From Pomphorhynchus laevis (taxonomy: Eukaryota; Acanthocephala; Palaeacanthocephala; Echinorhynchida; Pomphorhynchidae), in the NCBI GenBank assembly GCA_012934845.2, contig WNNJ02000272.1, positions 118,623 through 182,622 of the forward strand: DNA of 64,000 nt. Direction: 5' to 3'. This document shows positions 53,605 to 64,000 of this stretch, in pieces. The position numbers were made by a program, and so were the translations under genes. Positions within the stretch are counted from its first letter, which is position 1. Every line of letters begins with the position of its first letter. The notes under the pieces are model-generated. The model did not search any database. It saw only the letters and a list, made by a program, of their open reading frames with translations, and was not told the DNA's origin.

Positions 53605-54769
53605 TTTTATTATACTTTTATTTAATTGACAGGATTTTAGTTGTCACGCTGATCATAACTTTTCCAATAGTAAATTTTATCCTATGAGTAAATCTTAATC
53701 CAATGACCCAATTACATCGCATTTTAACTGCAATTTTAAATTAAAATTTTTCTTTTTGAAAGTAAGTGACAAAAGTCTGTTTAAAATAACGCTCAATTTA
53801 TATTGTGTCTTGATATAAGACGCTTGTATTGTTCTTTCTCTGTGCTTTGATCGATAATTTTCAAATGTTCTCGATTATAATTTTTCAAGTTCCTATATCG
53901 GTCCGCCTTTATATGTAGTTTTTTAAAACTCAATTTTTCATGATTTTGTGTTTTGAATAAAAAGAGTCAGATACGTTTCTACGGATAAACTAATCACTAA
54001 GCTTGTATCGTGACTAACCAAACTACTGATTGCGTATCGATTCGGATTACCAGGTTCAGTTAACCTGATCGGTGACAGTACATTAGTGTGTTTGTTGAAG
54101 AAAGCTAAACGTCTCGAATATTTGCAGACAACAATGCGTACGAAAAATTTATTACTGTGTCGTATATTTGCTTATTTTCGATAAAGATGTCGTCGCTTTC
54201 AACATTCTTCTTAGTTTTTTCGTTCAAATATTAAAAATATATACTTAAAATGTTCATCCTCGTCATTTTTGTTATCTAACTATATTAAAATGGTGAGTTG
54301 CCTCCTAATGGCTAATGTTAGTAAATTATGTATCAACTGGTATTGTTGATATTATACTTACAATTTGTATATCATACGTCCTATGTAAAATTCATATCGA
54401 ATGACTCTTTCACATATAAAATAACTCTATTTTACAGATCCAGTAACATATATTAAACATTGTCTATTATTTTTATGGTGTATGATATATGTCGTTTATA
54501 TCATGCATATTTGCTTTCAAGCCCAATGTAACTAATTGACTACATTCTGTCGTTTATATGTCGTCCATTTGTAATTTATATTTAAACATGGAAACTGCCA
54601 TAATTCTGTCGTTACGTTAGCGAAATAACTTAGTTCGTAATGTTAGCTATCCTTAATAGTAAGGATTCCTTTACCACGAGAAAAAAAGCATGCACCTAAT
54701 ATGAAAATATACAGGATAAGAAACAAAACGTCCGGACACAATCATAACCTCAATCAAAAACCAAAATCT

Positions 54770-54955
54770 TTATTAAAACTAACCCGGGGATCAGCGTCCT
54801 CCATAATACACCAACGCGCTGCCCTCCGGCTGAACCACTCATGGTCGCACACACCTGAGGGTCAAGTCAAGGCGGACAATGAAAGGTAATCTCGAGATAA
54901 GCATGAGAAACCTTAGTCTTTGCTCCTAGTGACGTCCTTTAGAAAATAATACTAT
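54770..54955 (-). mobile_element. tRNA-type SINE copy
   Basis: On the minus strand: GGACGTCACTAGGAGC, AAAGACTAAGG, TTTCTCATGC, then GAGTGGTTCAGCCGGAGG, box-A-like as in a tRNA, and GCGCGTTGG. Same block order as 14515-14780. Confidence 0.55.
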
Positions 54956-54956
54956 A

Positions 54957-55985
54957 TCCTTAATAGTAAAATATTTTTATTTAACGTGGCAAATGTGTGC
55001 CAGCTGCACGCTTACATGTCACTAACAAAAATGAAAAGTCAAGCAGATAAATTGTTTAAGTAAGATCGGAATAGGCTTTCAAAATACGGCTGGGAGGTTG
55101 ATTGGCGTATATGAATGGATAGGTGATTCCACGAGAGAGGAGCATCCACAAGGAAGGAATGGAAACCAAAGGAGGTAGAATAGTTAGGGACATGTAAAAA
55201 AAGGAAATTACATGACCGCAAGGAACAGTAAACAACGAGAATTATCAAGAAAAGGAAGGTTGATAATGGAAGAGGGATTAGAGGTTATGAGGCGGAATCT
55301 ATGAGAAAAAGACTAATTTGAACACGACAGTAAATGATAGGCAAATCGAGAGAAACAAGACGGTAGGATGGATGATCAAAATGACGAATACAGAGAGGAG
55401 TTCGGAAGGCTGGGTTGATGATGCGTTGTAGGGGAATAAGAGTGGATTTAGCTGAGTTGGAAAAATATACTAAGAGAGTAATAAGTCTTGAGAAAATGAG
55501 AGAAGATATGGAAGTCATACAAGAAGGGAAATCGATCAATTTACGAATTTGACGGAGGTTGCGGAGATTAAGGTAGATGAGCATACTTTATCTCTAACGA
55601 AATGTTGAATTGAAAGTCTGTTGTCGAAATGGAAGCATAAATACTAGATTATCTACGATAAGAAGAATTGTAGAATTTAATGATACGGAAGGAGAATCTA
55701 AACCGAGGCGTCGAGGTAGGATCCACATAATTTTGGGTTTACCAGGGTTCAGAGAAAGGCGAAAGGAAAAAAGGTGATTGAAAATTGAGATAAAACAGTT
55801 GGAAGCAGAAACACTAAGATCGTGAATACGATAAGCAGATGCATGAGCATAGATGAAAATGTCATCAACATATTGCATAAAATGGAAGTTAAATGTATGT
55901 GAAATCGAAGGCAAATCACCGAGAAGAGAGAAAAACAAAGGATCTAATACGGAGCCTTGTGGAACACATGACGGTATGGAAGATC
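54957..55985 (-). pseudogene. CR1/jockey-like element: RT 3' part and tail
   Basis: Minus strand: SCVPQGSVLDPLFFSLLGDL, FMQYVDDIFIYAHASAYRIH (catalytic YVDD), RLSLNPGKPKIMW, then in other frames IPLQRIINPAFRTPLC and APLSWNHLSIHIRQSTSQPY, FESLFRSYLNNLSA, stop near 55039. The 3' UTR holds the conserved tail ATGTAAGCGTGC, AGCTG, GCACACATTTGCCACGTTAA and ATAAAA (55012-54957). It is 5'-truncated at about 55985 and has frameshifts. It may be the RT part of the same family as the 11-13 kb element. Confidence 0.7.
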
Positions 55986-56024
55986 CGTATCTTCCATGAT
56001 CAAGATTCTTATCGTGATTACTCG

Positions 56025-56190
56025 ACTAATCAAGATCCTTATTGACTAATCAAGATTATTACATCGACTAATCCTTACATCGACTAATATTTACATCGAC
56101 TAATCTTTATATAGACTAATCTTTACATCGACTAATCCTTACGTTAACTAATATTTACATCGAATAATTAAGATCCTTATCTTGATTAGT
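56025..56190. repeat. Minisatellite, 16 bp unit
   Basis: About nine copies of ATCGACTAATMYTTAC, ending with an inverted segment (TTGATTAGTCGATGTAAA at 56174-56191). It begins at the 5' truncation point of the non-LTR element at 54957-55985. Confidence 0.8.
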
Positions 56191-57849
56191 CGATGTAAAA
56201 CACTTTTAAAGTGATTTGTTAGCTCTTTCTTAAATATTTGCCAATCGTTAACTTGATCACAGTTTAATCCACGTAATCCCATACTATGAAGATACTCGTT
56301 CTAAACTGTTAACATATTCACAATTTCGATGCCCTCAGTTCTCTCATTTTTATTGTCGTGTGACTGTGTAAGTACTCATTACCAAAATATTGCAACATAC
56401 CCTGCCTGAAATTACCGTAACTTAGTAGTGTTAACAGTTATAATGAAGGATATTATGAAAATGTTTTTCATACTGATCAGGCAGGTCTCATTGAAACAGC
56501 CTTCACTTCTCGTTAAGAGTTTCTTTTCTTAGAATAAGAGTGTTCCACTGAATTTCGGTCGTATATGCCTTTAATACATCAGGTGGACTTATCCAACTAA
56601 GCCACATTCTATGCGATGATCGCTTGTCGCTACGAACCTGTATCATAATTAAATATTGATTGATCGTAGATTAGTATACAAGTAATTTATAAGCATGAGT
56701 TATAACCTGATTCACTTACACTTAAGTTTTGCAAGGATGCTGCTAGGCTGTCAATATTACCATCAAATTACTATACTAATGCAGGAAGTACAGGTACAAA
56801 AACGATAACATTGTTGTTTATTGAGCAAGATACTAGCTCTTGATAAAAGGTGAATGCTTCCAAATAGGACTGAAATATATTCATATATGTGTGTGTGGAA
56901 AATGCATTTTCGTTAAAGCTGATTATAACGGGTATTCTAATCATATTCTTGTTACAGTTTCTATTTCTGCACACCAGGGAATTTTGAAACATCCTGGTTT
57001 GTTGATATTGGATGACAACTATCCAAAAATATGGATTTCAGTAAGCACATGCCATATTGCTTTTTGATTTGAATAAATTTACATCTGTGTAATATGAAAT
57101 TTTTAATACGGTTGGTGGTATTTATCATTCATACCGGGGAAATTTTTCTGTGTGGGTAATAAATGCCAACCATATCTCACATATTCAAACTACATTTACG
57201 ATCACAATTCCATTTGTCACGCTTATCTGCGTAAATTATTTAAATTTTCGTTTAAAACTTGACAGCATATTTTAAGTCTAGCATTCTTCCTAATAATGAC
57301 GTTTTTGTGTAATTCCAATGTCGATTTTTTACTGATGAATTAAAAATTCAGCGATTATACCACGAAAGAGTCAATTCAGTTAAGTCAGTTTGATTATTTG
57401 AAAATAGATTTTAATTTGGCCAGTCGTGGACATTTAGGTCAGAGTACTTTGTGGATTGATATTTTGCAATGTGTTGCTTGCAGATACAATATTGCTATTA
57501 GCGAATATTTTAATTTTATATACTTTGCTTTTCAATGATATGTTATATGTAAATATATTATTATCGTTTCTTCATAGCAGTTCTTCCTGATGACCTCTGA
57601 TCTTAATTCTAATACACGGTGTATCATCTATTAATCGCTTCATAGAATTCAGAGTTAAAGATTCTTAACTTAAAAAATCTGAATTTTAGAGGAATAGAGT
57701 CATAAACTTGATAACATCAGTTTCTCATGATTACCTTTAATGTGCAATGATACGTTCGATTTGCTCTTCAATTGTTCAATGCGTTTAAACTTCGAGATGA
57801 AAAAAAGAAGAAATTTATCGTTCACAAATTTTCGATAATTGAAATAGTC

Positions 57850-57890
57850 ATTATCAAGTGTTATGTTTTTAAAACATAACACTTGATAAT
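57850..57890. repeat. Perfect 41-nt palindrome
   Basis: Arms 57850-57869 (ATTATCAAGTGTTATGTTTT) and 57871-57890 are exact reverse complements around a single T. It lies just before the truncated start of the RLE element copy at 57908. Confidence 0.9.
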
Positions 57891-57907
57891 CGTGTTTCCT
57901 CAGTAGT

Positions 57908-58880
57908 AACCTCGCCAACTTCGACCTGAAGGTTCGATCCATTTTGTCTAGAGCGCTTAACCTTTGGTTCTCTGATGATGCGTGGCAGCAAGCTTCACTT
58001 CAAGTGAATTTGGGTAGACTGGGGATGTATCAAGCGAACGATATAGCGGCGGCAGCCTTCGGGTTCGCTTTTATGCTTACTAACGCTCTTGTGGCGTCTA
58101 TTATTCGGCCTAATCGTGCCGTTCATACTGGCGAACTTAATCCAGATTATGTTCGTGCTATCGATATGTGGACTTCAAAATTAGGGGGCTCGATTCCTTC
58201 GGATCTTATATCCAAAAAAACTATGGACTCTCCCGTTTTATGTGGCCACTTTCTCAAAGCTGCTTGACGCTGCACCCATCCAACAAGATATAATGAGATT
58301 ACTCGGAGCTGCGTTGAACGAAACTGATACTCTCATCCATGCCTTGCCAATCATTTTTTAGTCATACGCCTAGATGACGAATCGCTGAGCCTCGCAAACA
58401 GTCTCCGCCTCATGATTGAAACGTCGACAACTGTCAAATACACATGTGGACAAATTACAGATGAATCGGGTAGGCACGGACTGGATTACAGTAAAGTAAA
58501 CGCCTGTTCCAGCAGGCACGCTAGTGTAAACTGCTTCATCCGCATGGCCCTGGCTGCTGCTGGCTTTCCGTCGCATCAAGCCAACAGGTCTGTTCCGATC
58601 CGATGAAAAGCAGCCCGACGGCGCCACGTTGGCCCTTGGCAGGATGGCAAACTGTTCGTGCAAGACTTCACTTTCTCCTAGCTACGGGAAGTCGCCCGAA
58701 CACACTTTCTCCTAGCTAGGTAGCCATGGCCGTCAATGGTTGCGGATCAGTTACTAACAACGCCGAACAGGCCAAGCGAGCTAAATATAGCCTCATCGAC
58801 CAACACGATTATTATTTTGTGCCTATCTCTAGTTACACATTGGGCTCGTTCGGTTGGGATACTAAAAAGATTTATTTTAA
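57908..58880 (+). pseudogene. RLE-type non-LTR element, second copy (3' part)
   Basis: Plus strand: LANFDLKVRSILSRALNLWF, DDAWQQASLQVNLGRLGMYQ, then in shifted frames DAAPIQQDIMRLLGAALNET, IHALPIIF, CGQITDESGRHGLDYS (decayed zinc finger), KPTGLFRSDEKQPDGATLAL (the endonuclease PD motif) and EQAKRAKYSLIDQHDYYFVP. These match block by block the copy at 47640-48900. At least four frame changes and stops are present. It is diverged from the first copy, so the family is old here. Confidence 0.65.
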
Positions 58881-59030
58881 CGTGGCAAATGCGTGCCAGC
58901 GCACGCTTACATGACCACAACAAAAGAAAAATGTAAATCATGTGTGGAGAAGGTGTGAACGGAGGAGGTGTTTGAATGTGATAAAGGAGGGAGCGCGGCG
59001 GACGTCGAGAGGGAGTTGAAAAAGGTTTTT
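58870..59030 (-). repeat. CR1/jockey-like 3' tail, truncated copy
   Basis: Minus strand ends ATGTAAGCGTGC, GCTG, GCACGCATTTGCCACGTTAA and AATAAA: a perfect 6-bp stem GCGTGC/GCACGC followed by the conserved CATTTGCCACGTTAAA. Same tail as at 54957 and 13200. It abuts the 3' end of the RLE copy. Confidence 0.6.
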
Positions 59031-59844
59031 CTTCCAACAACTAGGCACATTAATTATACGTACCACCCGGGAGCCCCAAGCGATCAGGTTTTTAATACAT
59101 CTCCTAAGTGTCGCCGCTCAATGAGGAAATGCTGCGTGCATGCTCGAGGCAGCACGTGACAATCACCTTACTGTTTTTTATATTGTATTTTTCTCTTATC
59201 TTTTGTTAATTGTAAGGACTTAAAAAATATATTTTTCTCTTTAACCAATTTATAAAAATTTGATTCTTTAAATATTCTTACCTAAGTAAACACCTTCGAT
59301 AAGTTTAACTAATGTAATAATGCCCAATAACAACGAAGATTAATATGTAAATTTGTTATGTGTACGGAGTAATATGTCCGTTGATTCGGTGTACTGCTGC
59401 CACTCATTTGTCACATCATACACTGGTATACTGTTGACTTGTTATGTAAAAATCAGTGAAGATAATTTTAAAATTTGTCCATAAATCAGATAGCATATAC
59501 CTAAATCGAATAGTATATATGTACTAGTATGATTCGTGAATATACTGAAACATGGAAAACTTGACCTAACTTCGATTGGATAAGAATGCACATCATTTAA
59601 AAACGCTGTTCAAAAAATATTACTAGTAATGTTTCGTATCAACAGTAAAACGCAACAAAACATCTTGTTTTATGCTGAGCACATTGTTGATACATTATAG
59701 CATAATGAGTATAATATATTGGGGGCTCAGATCCCCCTGGACCTGAGGCCACGATATAAGTTTGGAAGACCGAGTTTTTCTACTACCGATTATAGTCGAA
59801 AATTGATCTGGTGGCTGACTCTTGACTGACCTTTTGGTGTATTT

Positions 59845-60440
59845 AAAAAAATTCTTTATTATTATAAAGAATTATTACAAAGAATATTTTAGTGTGTTGA
59901 GTCCAGTTTCATTTAGAGCACTCGCCAACGCATTTGTGATCAGTCATCTTACCTATGCATCACAATGTTCGTTCCCAAGAACAGTATACGAGAAAAGTAG
60001 AATTGAAAATGTGCTGCGCCGGGCAACAAAGCTCGTAAATTCAGTTAAAGCCTTACCTTATAATGAAAGGCTAAAAAAACTTGGTATGGTTTCTATAAGC
60101 GACCTTCGGTTTCGGCGAGATATGTGTTCAACATGGGAAGCTTTACACAAGGGAAATTACGTCTTAAGAGAATTGATGACTGTTCGGAAAAGTCGGGCTT
60201 TGCGTGGACACAATTTTACTTTAGCCCATCGCCGAGTTATACGCTCTAAAACTGTACAATTTGGACACCGAATCGTAGGTAAGTGGAACCGATTAAGTGA
60301 AGAAATTGTCAACTCAAGATCGGTTTCAGCATTCAAACATAAACTTTTGTGACTTTTGTTTGTGAGTCTTTTTTTTCTTTACTTTTCCTTTTCTTTTTTT
60401 AACAGTGCAACTGTGAGCTTTGCTCGTCTGTTTGTCGAAA
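59845..60440 (+). pseudogene. CR1-like RT C-terminus, truncated
   Basis: Plus strand, open to 60352: YFSVLSPVSFRALANAFVIS, HLTYASQCSFPRTVYEKSRI, NVLRRATKLVNSVKALPYNE, RLKKLGMVSISDLRFRRDMC, RALRGHNFTLAHRRVIRSKT, VQFGHRIVGKWNRLSEEIVN. It lines up with the C-terminal third of the RT at 38421-39953. The RT catalytic part is missing through 5' truncation. The 3' UTR ends in an (AAT)n run at 60439-60457. A palindrome AATTCTTTAT/ATAAAGAATT lies just upstream (59848-59871). Confidence 0.75.
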
Positions 60441-60459
60441 TAATAATAATAATAATTAG

Positions 60460-61235
60460 TATAACACACTGACTATTTTTTTGCCGAGCTTACAGTACAC
60501 CTTAATTTTAATTATTTTCTTTTTACATGATTAATTTCTGTTTAATAAGGATAAGTTATGCATATAGATTGAAACAACTAGGTTACGGTATTTTTGTAGA
60601 AATATTGTCGTTTTAATGACTTTAGAATATGCTATATAAATGTTTTGACCTGTTAAGAAATGTAATTGATTATTTACAAAATAGAATAATCGTGAATTTT
60701 CATAGGATTTCGTAATTCTGGTAAAATCACCCTGTTTAATTAGGACACATCTATAATATTTAAAATAAATTTTCGAAGACTGCGATACAATGAGTCACTT
60801 CAATTCTTGGACCCAAATGCTGTTTGATAGGTTGTATAAATTAATTGCAATTTTTCATGTTTTGTTATTATCATAGCATTGATATCAGTTAGCAATGCCG
60901 AAACCATGATAAAATATCGTGGAGTTTACAAATTTTAACTGCCTATCATTTAAAAATTTGAAATTCATTTTGATCTCCGTTGCTATAGTCGCTGATACGA
61001 TGCATACACAATGTATGAGATTAAATGTGTCTAATAGATAAAAAGATTTTGTAAATTACACTGTATTTGATCGTAACTTTGAAATGCTTTATGCGTTCTT
61101 TTATGTAGCGAGCTGTTATTTTATTTCAGAAACTTTCGTCTAAGCACACGAGTTTCATCGTTGTTTTATTGATTACTAATTGATAATTTAGCATCTCGAC
61201 CTTTATTGTAGTAGTTAACTACAACAAAAATATTC
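60460..61235. other. No gene seen
   Basis: AT-rich sequence with no recognisable feature. Confidence 0.5.
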
Positions 61236-61420
61236 AGTGGTAATTCAGCTGTCTTCTAGATTGCTTTTTCGACTTTGCTCCAAAAAAGATATATTTTTTG
61301 AACTCGATCCAATCAGGTATGTACGGATGTGTTTAAGCGTTATGTGAAAACGTTTAATAATTACTAGTAGATGTTTAAATTGTTTATTTTTCTGTACATT
61401 TAGTAAAAGTGTACAGAAAA

Positions 61421-62412
61421 CTTGTCCGGGCAGATAGCTTGCAAGTGCAGATAGCTTGTCCGTGCAGATAACTTGTCCGTGCAGACAGCTTGTCCGTGCA
61501 GATAGCTTGTCCGTGCAGATAGCTTGCTGTGCAGATAGCTTGACCATGCATGTAGCTTGACAAGGCATATAGCTTGACCATTCATATAGCTTGACCGTGC
61601 ATATTGCTTGACCGTGCATATAGCTTGCCCGTGCAGATAGCTTGCTCGTGCAGATAGCTTGCCTGTACAGATAGCTTGCCCGTGCAGATAGCTTGACCAT
61701 GCATATAGCTTGACAAGGCATATAGCTTGGCTATGCATATAGCTTGACCGTGCAAATAGCTTGACCGTGCATATAGCTTGCCCGTGCAGATAGCTTGGCC
61801 ATGCATATAGCTTGACCGTGCATGTAGCTTGTCCGTTCAGATAGCTTGCCCGGGCAGATAGCTTTCCCGTGCAGATAGCTTTCCCGTGCAGATAGCTTGA
61901 TAGTGCAGATAGCTTGATAGTGCAGATAGTTTGCCCGTGCAGATAGCTTGCCTGTGCAGATAGCTTGCCCGTGCATATAGCTTGCCCGTGCAGATAGCTT
62001 GTCCGTGCAGATAGCTTGACTATGCATATAGCTTGACCGTGCAAATAGCTTGACCGTGCATATAGCTTGCCCGTGCAGATAGCTTGGCCATGCATATAGC
62101 TTGACCGTGCATATAGCTTGGCCGTGCAGATAGCTTGCCCATGCAGATAGCTTGCCCGTGCAGATAGCTTGTTTAATCAGATAGCCCGCTCGTGCAGATA
62201 GCTTGCTCGTGCAGATAGCTTGGCCATGCATATATCTTGACCGTGCATATAACTTGCTCGTGCAGATAGCTTGCTCGTGCAGATAGCTTGCTCGTGCAGA
62301 TAGCTTGCTCGTGCAGATAGCTTGCTCGTGCAGATAGCTTGCTCGGACAGATAGCTTGCTCGGACAGATAGCTTGCTCGGACAGATAGCTTGCCCGTGCT
62401 GATAGCTTGCCC
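61421..62412. repeat. 17-bp minisatellite, ~58 copies
   Basis: Unit CGTGCAGATAGCTTGCC with variants (GTGCATATAGCTTGACC and others), 17 bp throughout. Neither the unit nor most variants contain stop codons on the minus strand, so three overlapping minus-strand frames of up to 264 codons run through it. All encode the same 17-residue cycle (for example GQAICTGKLSARASYLH). They are best read as by-products of the repeat. An 8-bp palindrome TCTGTACA/TGTACAGA precedes the array. Confidence 0.95.
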
Positions 62413-62429
62413 TTATTAAGCAAATGCCT

Positions 62430-62754
62430 TTTATGGAACAAATATTTTGACGAACTTATGCTAACCTTCATCTCCAGATACAAAAACAGAGTTATACTTA
62501 ACCCCACTAGTCTAGCCAGTATCAATTACCGTATTTCATTCATGACATTCGACCTCGCCAATGAATACATAAAGTTCGCTAAGGACAATCTGGCTCATAA
62601 AGCCACAGTTACCTATATGCCAATCCTGGCAACAATTAAAATCACGAATATCACGCCCGAGGTAGACACGGGCGATATTATGGCACTGGAGAAAATGTAC
62701 AGTATCTACAACCTCATATTCATCAAGTGTAAAGGGAGCATCCCATACCCATAG
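62430..62754 (+). other. Coding-like segment, possibly ORF1 of a transposon
   Basis: Frame to 62754: DELMLTFISRYKNRVILNPT, SINYRISFMTFDLANEYIKF, ATIKITNITPEVDTGDIMAL, ending CKGSIPYP. The codon composition is protein-like and the end is a clear stop. The ITNITPEVDTGDI stretch resembles the RNA-binding part of Gag/ORF1 proteins of jockey-type elements, but the likeness is weak. The ATG at 62407 lies inside the minisatellite edge and is unlikely to be the real start. Confidence 0.3.
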
Positions 62755-63165
62755 CATTCGATCCTAAAACAGAAGAGAATTGCCTCCTTTTTCGAAATCG
62801 GCTTTCAACCCCCCCCCCTTTTTGAGGTATAATCTGAAACTATAGTACATAGAATCTAACAATTTGACTTACCCCCATTGCATAAGTGTCATGCACGAGG
62901 GCACTGGAACTCTTCATGTCGCAATGATAAGTGTCGTGGGCTCTGCGCATAAAAGGAATACGAACATTCTCTGGCATGCAATGCTATAGCTTGTTGCGCT
63001 AACTATGGTATACAGCTTTTGCATAGCCAAAAATGCACGTAGTTTAAAACTTACCAGAAGCAGTACCAGATATCTTCCGGTAAGCAAATGGTCAAGCTGA
63101 CTGTGAAAATAAAAAGACATCATAAGTAAACAAATAATAAGAATGAGCATCTGTCCTTGAATGGG

Positions 63166-63194
63166 AAAACCCAAGTGCGCCTTTGGGGCACTTG
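63166..63194. repeat. GC-rich hairpin
   Basis: CCCAAGTGC and GCACTTGGG are perfect complements around a 9-base loop, at the start of the SINE copy. It is not followed by a T run, so I do not call it a terminator. Confidence 0.65.
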
Positions 63195-63204
63195 GGCTAT
63201 ATCG

Positions 63205-63310
63205 GTATTAGTCTTCTTTTCTAGAGGACGTCCCCCAGAGCAAAGCCTTAGGCTTCTTAAGCTCCTTGTTTCTCGTTTACCCAGCATAGTCTGCCTCGAT
63301 TATACAATCC
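63205..63310 (+). mobile_element. tRNA-type SINE copy, partial
   Basis: TTAGTCTTCTTTTCTAGAGG, ACGTCCCCCAGAGCAAAG, TTAAGCTCCTTGTTTCTCG, TTTACCCAGCATAGTCTGCC: the same blocks as the SINE at 14515-14780, here on the plus strand. It is cut before the box-A-like part. Bases 63311-64000 show no supported gene. Confidence 0.6.
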
Positions 63311-64000
63311 AAAGCAAGACATCTTGGTCTAATGTTATATCCATCAAAAACAAAATATATCACCTTTAACATGAAAAAAAATACACAAGTTTTGTAATGA
63401 CTTACTGGGAAAAGAGAAAAAAGTATATGAGAATACTTAGTAGTTATTTTACAAACAAACTCGCATATAAGAAAGACCTGGCTTTAGCGAAGAAACTTTT
63501 CCAAAAGGATTCTGTTATTCTAAAAGGGCTTATAAATTAAATGCCTCTCATGATGAATGTATCAATATTTAAGACATTTTGTGGACCAGCGTTAACGTTT
63601 TATGCGAGAAATCGTCCACCTGAACAAAGGCAATTCTTCACAATACAGCTATTTAAACACATCTTTAAATACATAAATTTAGATTTTAAAGTGGCGTTAT
63701 GTTGGGAAATGTTGCTAATGTACAAAAGTATGATCAGAAATTTATTGGAAAGAAAAGTAATGATGAAACTTTAAAATAAAAAGATCAGAAAGATATTTTT
63801 GGAAGCTCATAATTCGTTGGACCCTAATATTAATTGTAATTTTTCATTGCCGCTTCCAGAGACGATATGACAGATAGTTTGTTACAAATTATCGGAATGA
63901 AGGACGATTCTTCTATGAGTTTTACAAGGCTGGTTAATGGGAATATTTTGGAAAACCCCTCAAACAAGTGAAATGTCTTTTGGAAAGTACAAGCATCCGA

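Noticed and set aside
53415-53687. 90-codon hydrophobic frame
   Set aside because: AT-rich composition and it crosses an inverted repeat; no evidence of coding.
53835-54135. Further PLE hammerhead near TTGAAGAAAGCTAAACGTCT
   Set aside because: Resembles a minimal PLE hammerhead (core, short stem, GAA) but GAAA and stem II are too degraded to support a call.
56771-57067. Overlapping open frames on both strands
   Set aside because: Mutually antisense short frames without motifs; likely chance.
57700-57942. 80-codon minus-strand frame ending near 57942
   Set aside because: Crosses the perfect palindrome at 57850-57890 and lies antisense to the start of the RLE remnant; treated as a shadow frame.
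61731-62525. Long minus-strand reading frame (264 codons) with cysteine-containing repeats
   Set aside because: It is a by-product of the 17-bp minisatellite; all three frames are open and read the same cycle, with no gene-like start or flank.
63166-63194. GC-rich hairpin read as a transcription terminator
   Set aside because: No T run follows and the context is a eukaryotic SINE copy; a bacterial-type terminator makes no sense here.

Overview
This is an AT-rich stretch (roughly 70% A+T by eye) of a eukaryotic, almost certainly animal, nuclear genome. It is packed with retrotransposons and holds no recognisable complete host gene. The mix (two Ty3/Gypsy elements, Penelope-like elements with a GIY-YIG endonuclease, CR1/jockey-like and RTE-like non-LTR elements, an element with a restriction-like endonuclease (RLE), tRNA-type SINEs, hammerhead-bearing repeats) fits an invertebrate. 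The hammerhead repeats with a box-B-like site resemble the Sm-alpha retroposons of schistosomes, so a flatworm is possible, but a cnidarian or another invertebrate is not excluded. All reading was by eye.

Layout. 1-4800: a Penelope-like element (PLE, minus strand) split by a nearly intact LTR retrotransposon (589-4530). 4800-5700: minisatellites. 5709-10190: ORF1 of a non-LTR element (plus strand) split by a second LTR retrotransposon (5921-9873). 11045-13250: endonuclease and ORF1 of a CR1/jockey-like element (minus), then the 3' tail of a related plus-strand copy. 14.5-20.9 kb: a SINE, one candidate host exon (15332-15577) and long anonymous AT-rich DNA. 20.9-23.7 kb: two decayed PLE copies in inverted orientation. 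24-27.2 kb: hammerhead-bearing SINE-like repeats and a PLE endonuclease region. 28.4-29.1 kb: a terminal-inverted-repeat element. 30-43 kb: PLE fragments cut by a MITE, a CR1-like element (38421-39953, RT open) and SINE-like units. 41.5-44.5 kb: a non-LTR element split by a PLE piece. 45-50.7 kb: LTR-element and RTE remnants, then a nearly complete but broken RLE-type element (minus). 50.8-51.6 kb: a ~330 bp satellite. 54.7-60.4 kb: SINE, CR1/jockey-like, RLE and CR1-like fragments. 61.4-62.4 kb: a 17-bp minisatellite. 63.2 kb: another SINE.

Most notable. (1) Two repeat families, one in the PLE 3' region and one a ~360-380 bp SINE-like unit, carry all the conserved hammerhead ribozyme nucleotides (CUGAUGA, GAAA, GUC) and three covarying helices. 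The three core strands lie in the opposite cyclic order from every standard hammerhead, so the core can only be completed between two copies. Copy boundaries fall at or near the predicted cleavage sites. (2) Both LTR retrotransposons have very short LTRs (98 and 83-84 bp) and a primer-binding site complementary to a segment of their own LTR (13/14 and 14/14 matches). This suggests self-primed reverse transcription of the Tf1 type rather than tRNA priming. (3) The CR1/jockey-like family ends in a 3' hairpin kept by compensatory changes in three copies.
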